NCBI GenBank assembly: GCA_900550935.1
Contig: URUD01000038.1
Span: 1-27,881, forward strand
DNA from: an uncultured Roseburia sp.
Lineage (GTDB): Bacteria; Bacillota; Clostridia; Lachnospirales; Lachnospiraceae
Reading direction: 5' to 3'
DNA: 27,881 nucleotides
Part shown: positions 22,554 through 27,881 of the stretch, piece after piece
How the letters are laid out: each line of letters begins with the position of its first letter
How positions within the stretch are numbered: position 1 is the first letter of the stretch
Notes under the pieces: generated by a model
What the model was told of the DNA's origin: nothing
The model's database searches: none
The model's input: only the letters and a program-made list of their open reading frames with translations
Made by a program: the position numbers and the translations under genes

Positions 22554-23626
22554 AAGACATTTCCCTCCTGTACTGCCTTAAAATCCCCGAGCAGGCTGCT
22601 CTTTCCTAACAGTTCATCAATACTGCCTACTTCTCCGTCGATACTGCTGTTATAGATCAGATAGTCCGCATCCTGCGCCGCCGCATAAAATTCTTCCATC
22701 TGCATCGTTACGGATGAGGATCTGCTCTGTGCATCGCCAAGGGAATCAAACACATAGGTGCCGCCTGCCAGCTCGATCATTTTCGGAATATAATCCGAAG
22801 ATTTTCTTACATTTACCGCACCATTTGTGGTGATAAAGAAAAAGGCAACCGTCTTTCCGGTCGGCTCACCACAGATAGCATCCTCAAATGCCGTTTCCTC
22901 TCCGTCAAATGCCCGCTCTGCCTGTTCCTCTTTTCCTAATAATACACCATAAAGCTTTACCCATTCAACCCTTCCAAGCGGATGCGTTTCATAGCTGGAA
23001 TAATCCAAAAAGACCGGGATCCCGAATTTTTCCAGTTTTTCCCTTACTTCAGGGGCATGGTTTATCATCGTATTCTCTATCGCAAGACGGCAGCCCTCCG
23101 AGACGATCCGCTCATAATCCGGCGCACTGTACTTGCCTGCATATAAAATGCTCCCCTCTTCCATTGCCTCTTTTGCTTCTTCAATATACCATCCACTGCT
23201 TTTCGTTCCAGACAGGCGGATGGCATCTAACGCATCGATCGAGGTAATCATATCCATGACCGCCGTTGCGGCAAGATAGATATGATCTACCGGCTGGTTT
23301 AATACCATAATATCCGCTTCCAGGTCATCCGGTGCTTCTTTTCCCTCTGGTACCACTAAAAAACGACTTCCGTCTGAAATGGAAATCAGTCGGTAGCCGT
23401 CCTTATATTCATCGATCGCAAATTCTTTTGCATAGTCCAGTTCCATCCGATCTTCATATTCCAGCATGGAACTGATCTCCTGCTGCACCGGGATCCCGCT
23501 CTGCTGCTCTGTGCTCCCCTTTCCGGCACAGGCACCGACTGATGATACCAGCAGAAAAACTGCTGCCATCATCAGCCCAGATCTCACTGACCTGAAAAAA
23601 TAATCTGTTTTTAATTTACTTCGCAT
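22439..23626 (-). CDS. Lipoprotein substrate-binding protein, FecB/BtuF class
   Basis: A 395-residue extracytoplasmic binding protein. A signal peptide ends in a lipobox with Cys33 (SSVGAC), so the mature protein is lipid-anchored. Two lobes follow, of the class III periplasmic-binding fold with a rigid linking helix: ADIMVLNQPVDHIYLAATAVMDMITSIDAL in lobe one, and KMIELAGGTYVFDSLGD with the later NSSIDGEVGSIDELLGKSSLLGDFKAVQEGNVFC in lobe two. The family carries siderophores, haem or cobalamin. It overlaps the preceding surface protein by 11 nt with its ribosome binding site (AAAGGAAA) inside that gene. The ligand is inferred from the riboswitch, not from residues. Confidence 0.9.
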   Translation of the reverse strand: MRSKLKTDYFFRSVRSGLMMAAVFLLVSSVGACAGKGSTEQQSGIPVQQEISSMLEYEDRMELDYAKEFAIDEYKDGYRLISISDGSRFLVVPEGKEAPDDLEADIMVLNQPVDHIYLAATAVMDMITSIDALDAIRLSGTKSSGWYIEEAKEAMEEGSILYAGKYSAPDYERIVSEGCRLAIENTMINHAPEVREKLEKFGIPVFLDYSSYETHPLGRVEWVKLYGVLLGKEEQAERAFDGEETAFEDAICGEPTGKTVAFFFITTNGAVNVRKSSDYIPKMIELAGGTYVFDSLGDAQSRSSSVTMQMEEFYAAAQDADYLIYNSSIDGEVGSIDELLGKSSLLGDFKAVQEGNVFCTTKNLYQESMSIGTLTKDIHSMLTGETEMTYLYRLP

Positions 23627-24722
23627 TATTTTTCCTTTTTTTTACACAAATTAACACAGTTCCTGCTGCCACACAGACTGCAGCAACGACAACAACGATA
23701 ACCGGCACTGCACCAGATTTCGCTTCCCCTTTGATACTATCCGTATGGAACGTAAGTGTGTACTCGATCTCATGCGGTGTACTCATTGCCACGGTATCTG
23801 CAACTACCGGCATCTCCTTATCAAAGCAAAGAACCGGAATCTCAAACGTGGAATTTCCCTCTGTATTGACCGGCAGATATTTTTCGCCATTTACCAGCAT
23901 ATAATCATAATTCGGACTGCTCCACACGATCGTTGCAATTGCTTTTTTCCCTTCTATGGTAAGAACTGCAGGAGACTCTATTGTAGCTCTTCCGCTTCCA
24001 CCTGCCAGATCTACAGTTACCTGATAGGTTCCATCCGGCTGGTCAATCTCTTCCTGCTCTAAGAGCACTGTAGTCTCTGTCGGCTCAGTTTCCTCTTCTG
24101 GCAGGGTTTCTTCTGTAGCCTGTGTCTCTGCCTCCAATGGGATCAAAACAGATCCCTCCGGCAAAGTTGCCGCATCAAAGCAGATCTGATGATCGTACCA
24201 TTTCTCTTTCCGCTTGCTGAATCCGGTGCACTCAAGTTCCTTATTTAACGCCTCCACCGGCACCTCATAAGTATAGGCTCCGTCTGCATCTTCCTGATAC
24301 TCTGCGTACGCATCGGCATCCGCTGCAAGTGCCTGCTCGCCGGTTCCCATGTAAAGTCTTAAATAGCCTTTGCCTCCCAGTGTGAGGACTGCCGTCATCT
24401 CGCCATCCTTTACGGTCAGCTCTGCTTTGACGATCCGGAACATGGACGAACTGGATTCCACTTCGATCTCATAGGTTCCATCTGCCACATCCGTGCCATA
24501 AACCGGCATCATATCTGCACTTCCGACTTCCTTCGCAGGTGCTTTTTCATCATCCCCTGCCACCATATCAGAAACCGGACGGTTCTCTTCCGTATCTGAA
24601 ATCAATACAATATCTTCTACACTCTGGGTTGCTTCCTGCCCATATGAATTTACCGGTGTAAAGATCACACCGGTAAACAGGGTCAGAAGCATCAGGTATC
24701 CTGTTAATTTCTTTCTTACCAT
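23616..24722 (-). CDS. Membrane-anchored surface protein with two NEAT-like repeats
   Basis: A 368-residue exported protein. A signal peptide covers about 1-28. Two related beta-sandwich repeats follow, at about 80-195 and 229-327; both begin DGTYxxxV and run through a TATIVW/MTAVLTL strand. The second contains SSPNYDYMLVNGEKYLPV and ends MSTPHEIEYTLTF; the first ends WYDHQICFD. The shape resembles NEAT haem-binding domains, but I cannot confirm the family. An acidic Glu/Thr linker (198-228) joins them. A C-terminal membrane helix (338-360) with a KKRKNN tail anchors it; there is no LPXTG. It sits 21 nt after cbiK in the same operon and may be the surface receptor that passes a tetrapyrrole to the binding protein. 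Confidence 0.72.
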   Translation of the reverse strand: MVRKKLTGYLMLLTLFTGVIFTPVNSYGQEATQSVEDIVLISDTEENRPVSDMVAGDDEKAPAKEVGSADMMPVYGTDVADGTYEIEVESSSSMFRIVKAELTVKDGEMTAVLTLGGKGYLRLYMGTGEQALAADADAYAEYQEDADGAYTYEVPVEALNKELECTGFSKRKEKWYDHQICFDAATLPEGSVLIPLEAETQATEETLPEEETEPTETTVLLEQEEIDQPDGTYQVTVDLAGGSGRATIESPAVLTIEGKKAIATIVWSSPNYDYMLVNGEKYLPVNTEGNSTFEIPVLCFDKEMPVVADTVAMSTPHEIEYTLTFHTDSIKGEAKSGAVPVIVVVVAAVCVAAGTVLICVKKRKNNAK

Positions 24723-24743
24723 AATACTCCTTTTTGTTCGTTG

Positions 24744-25742
24744 TTATTTTGCAAGCTGATCGATCGCATCCTGTGTATGCTGTACATAAACCTGCTGGAT
24801 TGCTTCGTTCTGTCCAAGTCCCTCTAAGATGCACTCTACTTCGAAGCCTTCCTTTTCGAAGGTGCTCTTCCATGAGTCATCCTCATCGCCTGCCATGTCG
24901 TTGTTTGCATGATCTCCTGCTACTACCATCAGAGGCTCTAATACAACTTTTTTGTATGTACCTTTTTCTTTCACTGCTGCAATAACATCATCTAAAGAAG
25001 GCGTTGCCTCTACGGTTCCCACATAATAATTTTCAAATCCTGCTGCAGTTAATTTTTCCTGCATGGTTGCGTAAACGGTGTTGGAATCTGCCTCAGTACC
25101 ATGTCCCATGAAGCAGATCGCGGTCTCGCCATCATCATAAGATGCGGTATGATCTGTAATTGCTGCAACAACGGCATCATAATCTGCATCACTTGTCAAT
25201 AACGGTGCTCCCATTACAACCTGATCAAACTTATCCTCATAATCTTTCAGTGCATCCGCAAGATCTGTGTACTCATAACCATTCATCAGATGTGTCGGCT
25301 GCACAACCAGTGTCTTAATGCCATCTGCTACGGCGCGGTCTAATGCTTCCTCTACGTTATCGATCTCAAGTCCGTCGCGCTCTTTTAATTTATCAATGAT
25401 GATCTGGCTGGTAAATGCTCTGCGCACTTCATACTCCGGAAATGCCTCTGCAATTGCATTCTCGATTGCTCCGATCGTAACATCTCTGCTGTCATTGTAG
25501 CTGGTTCCAAAGCTGACAACTAAAATTGCCTGATCTCCTGCTGCGTTCTGCTCCACTTTCTCTGTCTCCTCTACACTCTCTGCCGGTGCAGTACTGCTCT
25601 CCGTGGCTTTTTCCTGCTCTACTGTCTGTACTTCCTGTTTTGCATCCTCTGTTGCAGCCGTCTTGTTGCTTCCGCATCCTGCTAACAGACAGGCACCTGC
25701 TACAAGTGCACTCATCATCCACACACTGAATCTCTTTTTCAT
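24744..25742 (-). CDS. cbiK: CbiK-type cobalt chelatase as an exported lipoprotein
   Basis: A 332-residue lipoprotein. A signal peptide ends in lipobox LLAGC (Cys23); a Glu/Thr/Ser-rich linker (24-70) leads to a complete CbiK domain. CbiK inserts Co2+ into sirohydrochlorin in anaerobic B12 synthesis. Its metal-site residues appear present: His151 and Glu157 in QPTHLMNGYEY, and His278 in VVAGDHANNDMAGDEDDSW; GHG (213-215) is also conserved. ILVVSFGTSY opens the domain. Cytoplasmic CbiK has no signal peptide, so here the reaction or binding occurs outside the membrane. Exported relatives are CbiK-P of Desulfovibrio vulgaris and the IhtB lipoprotein of Porphyromonas gingivalis. GGAGG precedes the ATG. 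First gene of the riboswitch operon. Confidence 0.92.
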   Translation of the reverse strand: MKKRFSVWMMSALVAGACLLAGCGSNKTAATEDAKQEVQTVEQEKATESSTAPAESVEETEKVEQNAAGDQAILVVSFGTSYNDSRDVTIGAIENAIAEAFPEYEVRRAFTSQIIIDKLKERDGLEIDNVEEALDRAVADGIKTLVVQPTHLMNGYEYTDLADALKDYEDKFDQVVMGAPLLTSDADYDAVVAAITDHTASYDDGETAICFMGHGTEADSNTVYATMQEKLTAAGFENYYVGTVEATPSLDDVIAAVKEKGTYKKVVLEPLMVVAGDHANNDMAGDEDDSWKSTFEKEGFEVECILEGLGQNEAIQQVYVQHTQDAIDQLAK

Positions 25743-25824
25743 TTTCTTTCTACCTCCATCAAAGCTGTTTGTTTCTTAGAAGAATATAGGAAAACCCATT
25801 TCCAGCCCGAAAAAGTATACAAAA

Positions 25825-25855
25825 GAAAAACCTTTACCAGTGACAGGCAAAGGTT
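25825..25855 (-). terminator. Riboswitch-controlled intrinsic terminator
   Basis: On the minus strand arms AACCTTTGCC and GGTAAAGGTT (one G-T pair, 7-nt loop) are followed by TTTTTC. It lies between the cobalamin aptamer and cbiK, so it is the expression platform. A separate 7-bp hairpin (TAAAATG/CATTTTA, about 25864-25881) precedes it and may take part in the switch. Confidence 0.85.
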
Positions 25856-25924
25856 CCGATTCTTAAAATGCAGACATTTTAATCGTACAACCAATTACTC
25901 GTGGCTTAGAACTATGTTCCCGTA

Positions 25925-26110
25925 CAACAGCAAGGCAGGTCTCCTGGCTTATAGATCATCGCTTCTGCCCCCTTCCCGGTTGCCCAGTGAGTCATTGGCT
26001 TTGCTCCCTAAATACAGTGACGAGTTCGTACAGGATTCACACCTGTTTCCCTTTTCACCAGATCAAACGGACTGCTCCGTTTATCTGACACCTTCTGTTT
26101 CCATATTCAA
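25925..26110 (-). promoter_or_regulatory. Cobalamin (adenosylcobalamin-type) riboswitch
   Basis: The conserved B12 box AGCCAGGAGACCTGCC is present at 25934-25949 on the minus strand. Upstream, GGGAAACAGGTGTGAATCC (26033-26051) and the CGTCACTGT stretch (about 26014-26022) match the conserved aptamer core, and AGAAGGTG near 26087-26094 marks its 5' part. The order and spacing are those of the class I cobalamin aptamer. With the terminator at 25825-25855, cobalamin binding should stop transcription before cbiK. A weak promoter (TTGCGT, 17 nt, TGC-extended TAAGGT) lies just upstream near 26120-26150. Confidence 0.93.
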
Positions 26111-26176
26111 CTGCGTACTACCTTAGCACACTTTTTTGCTTAACGCAAGCAAAACAATGTTGCCGGCTGCTTCTGC

Positions 26177-27844
26177 TTACGCTTTTGTTCCAAACAGTTT
26201 CTTTAAACAGCTAAATGCTACCATAACCCCCAGTACCATTAAGAGGACTGCTACGACAAACTGCAATCCGTCTACCAGTAAGGTTGCCTGACCACTTACC
26301 ATATTTGCGACCAGTGCAATTGTCTTCTGGATCAGTGCAGTAAAGGTAACTGCCAGCATGACAAACATTGGGATGTAAAGAGTCCATCCGGTTCTTCCTG
26401 TCGTCTTTAAAAATACTGCCAGTGCGATCAGTACCAGTGCTGCCAGTAACTGGTTTGCAGAACCAAAGAGCGGCCATACATTGTTATATCCACCTAAGGT
26501 CAGCAGATATCCAAAGAATAAGGTAATTACTGTTGCAAAATATTTATTTGTAAGCACTCTCTGCCATCCAGGCATCTTGCCCGGATCTGTGGTATCTCCA
26601 TAGAATAATTCCTGGAAAGACATACGTCCGATTCGTGCAACTGAGTCCAGTGAGGTAAGTGCCAGTGCAGATACACACATGGTCATAAATACAGTTGCGA
26701 CCTGTACCGGAAGTCCTAATTTTTCTAAGAAACCTGCTACACCACTTGAGAAGATGGAAAATGGGGTTCCGTCCGGTTTGGTTCCGTTTACGGCTACTGC
26801 ACCTACTACAACAAGTGAGATGATACCAAGTAAGGACTCAACCACCATTGCGCCGTAACCAACCATCGGCATATCTTTTTCATTGCTGATCGTCTTTGAG
26901 GAAGTTCCTGAGGAAACTAAGCTGTGGAAACCGGATACCGCACCACAGGCAATCGTAACAAACAGGGTTGGGAACATATAGCTTCCACCTACGTTAAATC
27001 CGTTAAACGCATTCAACTGCATGGTTGGATGTGCAACAACAACACCTACCACTGCTCCGATGATCATTCCAAGTAACATAAAGGTTGTCATGTAATCTCT
27101 TGGCTGCATCAAAAGCCACATTGGCATAACAGATGCAAAAAACAGGTATGCCATAACGATGTAGATCCATGCTGTCTTACTTGCATAAATTGGAAGTTTC
27201 ATTCCTACAATAAACATAACTACAAGAAGGGCAATGGCGATAACGGCACGCACGATCTCACTCATTTTGCCAACATGTTTCTGGATCACACCAAAAATAA
27301 TAGCAACAACGATAAATAACATGGAAATAGAAGCCGCTGCTGAATTTGCATAACTGGTCTCTGCTGTCATTCCCTCGACACCGACACCAACAAAGGTACC
27401 TGCAACCATATCGGTAAATGCTGCGATAACAAGTAAAGTAAACAGCCAGCAGAACAACATAAATAATTTTCTTCCGCTTCTTCCGATGTACTTCTCAATA
27501 ATCATTCCCATTGATTTTCCCTCGTTCTTTACTGAGGCATACAGTGCTCCGAAATCCTGTACGGCTCCAAAGAAAAGTCCTCCGATGATCAGCCAGAGCA
27601 ATACCGGTACCCATCCGAATACGGATGCCAGGATCGGTCCGGTTACAGGACCTGCTCCTGCGATGGATGAGAACTGATGTGAAAATACGGTAAACCTGGA
27701 TGACGGAACGTAATCCTCTCCATCCTCATGCATATATGCCGGTGTTTTTGCCTCCGGGTCAATTCCCCATTTCTTTGCAAGCCAGCGTCCGTAAAACAGA
27801 TAGCCGGCACCTAATGCAACAATGGAAATTTTGATACCTACAAT
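26177..27844 (-). CDS. cstA: CstA-family carbon starvation / pyruvate or peptide transporter
   Basis: A polytopic membrane transporter of about 555 residues. The signature HQFSSIAGAGPVTGPILASVFGW, followed by GAVQDFGALYASVKNEGKS, is diagnostic for CstA. About 14-16 hydrophobic segments follow. Members import pyruvate or peptides and are induced when carbon is scarce. The first ATG in frame is at 27733, but the conserved N-terminus (GAGYLFYGRWLAKKWGID) is encoded upstream of it in the same frame. That frame opens after a TAA at 27848-27850 and offers no ATG, GTG or TTG. An ATT at 27842-27844 lies 7 nt after an AGGTG site, so I place the start there tentatively. A sequencing frameshift remains possible. 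No clear terminator is seen before the riboswitch. Confidence 0.88.
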   Translation of the reverse strand: MVGIKISIVALGAGYLFYGRWLAKKWGIDPEAKTPAYMHEDGEDYVPSSRFTVFSHQFSSIAGAGPVTGPILASVFGWVPVLLWLIIGGLFFGAVQDFGALYASVKNEGKSMGMIIEKYIGRSGRKLFMLFCWLFTLLVIAAFTDMVAGTFVGVGVEGMTAETSYANSAAASISMLFIVVAIIFGVIQKHVGKMSEIVRAVIAIALLVVMFIVGMKLPIYASKTAWIYIVMAYLFFASVMPMWLLMQPRDYMTTFMLLGMIIGAVVGVVVAHPTMQLNAFNGFNVGGSYMFPTLFVTIACGAVSGFHSLVSSGTSSKTISNEKDMPMVGYGAMVVESLLGIISLVVVGAVAVNGTKPDGTPFSIFSSGVAGFLEKLGLPVQVATVFMTMCVSALALTSLDSVARIGRMSFQELFYGDTTDPGKMPGWQRVLTNKYFATVITLFFGYLLTLGGYNNVWPLFGSANQLLAALVLIALAVFLKTTGRTGWTLYIPMFVMLAVTFTALIQKTIALVANMVSGQATLLVDGLQFVVAVLLMVLGVMVAFSCLKKLFGTKA

Positions 27845-27863
27845 TCTTTAACACCTAACTGGT

Positions 27864-27869
27864 ATTATA
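27864..27869 (-). promoter_or_regulatory. -10 element upstream of cstA
   Basis: A perfect TATAAT lies on the minus strand; its -35 would be beyond the window edge. Transcription would start only about 13 nt before the suspected ATT start, placing the ribosome binding site at the very 5' end of the message. Confidence 0.5.
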
Positions 27870-27881
27870 AAGTGTTACGAT

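Overview
The window looks like chromosomal DNA of a gut-type, Gram-positive anaerobe of the Clostridia, most likely Lachnospiraceae (Roseburia or a close relative). The evidence is the moderate GC content, AGGAGG-type ribosome binding sites, sigma-A promoters, lipobox lipoproteins, a methyl-accepting chemotaxis receptor (so probably motile), and genes for plant-polysaccharide use. The genus is inferred by reading; no alignment was run.

Left part (1-9426): the first codons of rpsJ (S10) leave the left edge behind a roughly 270-nt leader and a good promoter. A class I methyltransferase gene diverges from it. Convergent to that lies a short GNAT acetyltransferase-corA pair, then a ThiE-HAD phosphatase fusion. 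A 34-codon small ORF with an excellent ribosome binding site follows, then an AI-2E-family permease, a TraX-family membrane protein, pyrF and a chemotaxis receptor.

Middle part (9622-19229): a large secreted glycoside-hydrolase-like protein (DUF5722-like core, fibronectin-type repeats, acidic Thr/Glu tail) is followed by about 450 nt without a convincing gene. Next come tRNA-Pro(CGG) and a Phd-Doc toxin-antitoxin pair whose toxin stops exactly where the catalytic Fic motif should begin. Then lie an SDR oxidoreductase, a small XRE regulator, an overlapping class II aldolase-glgX pair, a divergent cytoplasmic pectinesterase, and a 50-residue membrane protein that was easy to miss.

Right part (19226-27881): the most interesting locus is a six-gene operon on the minus strand behind a cobalamin riboswitch with an intrinsic terminator. 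In transcription order it encodes a lipoprotein form of the cobalt chelatase CbiK, a membrane-anchored surface protein with two NEAT-like repeats, a lipoprotein substrate-binding protein, a FecCD-type permease, an ABC ATPase with an unusual C-terminal extension, and a DUF4422 glycosyltransferase-like protein. It resembles a Gram-positive counterpart of the Porphyromonas gingivalis iht haem locus, in which a CbiK-like lipoprotein also accompanies a FecBCD-type transporter, but here the control is by cobalamin. I infer surface capture and import of a corrinoid or another cobalt tetrapyrrole. A cstA carbon-starvation transporter fills the right edge; its conserved N-terminus has no standard start codon, and an ATT lies at ideal distance from a ribosome binding site.
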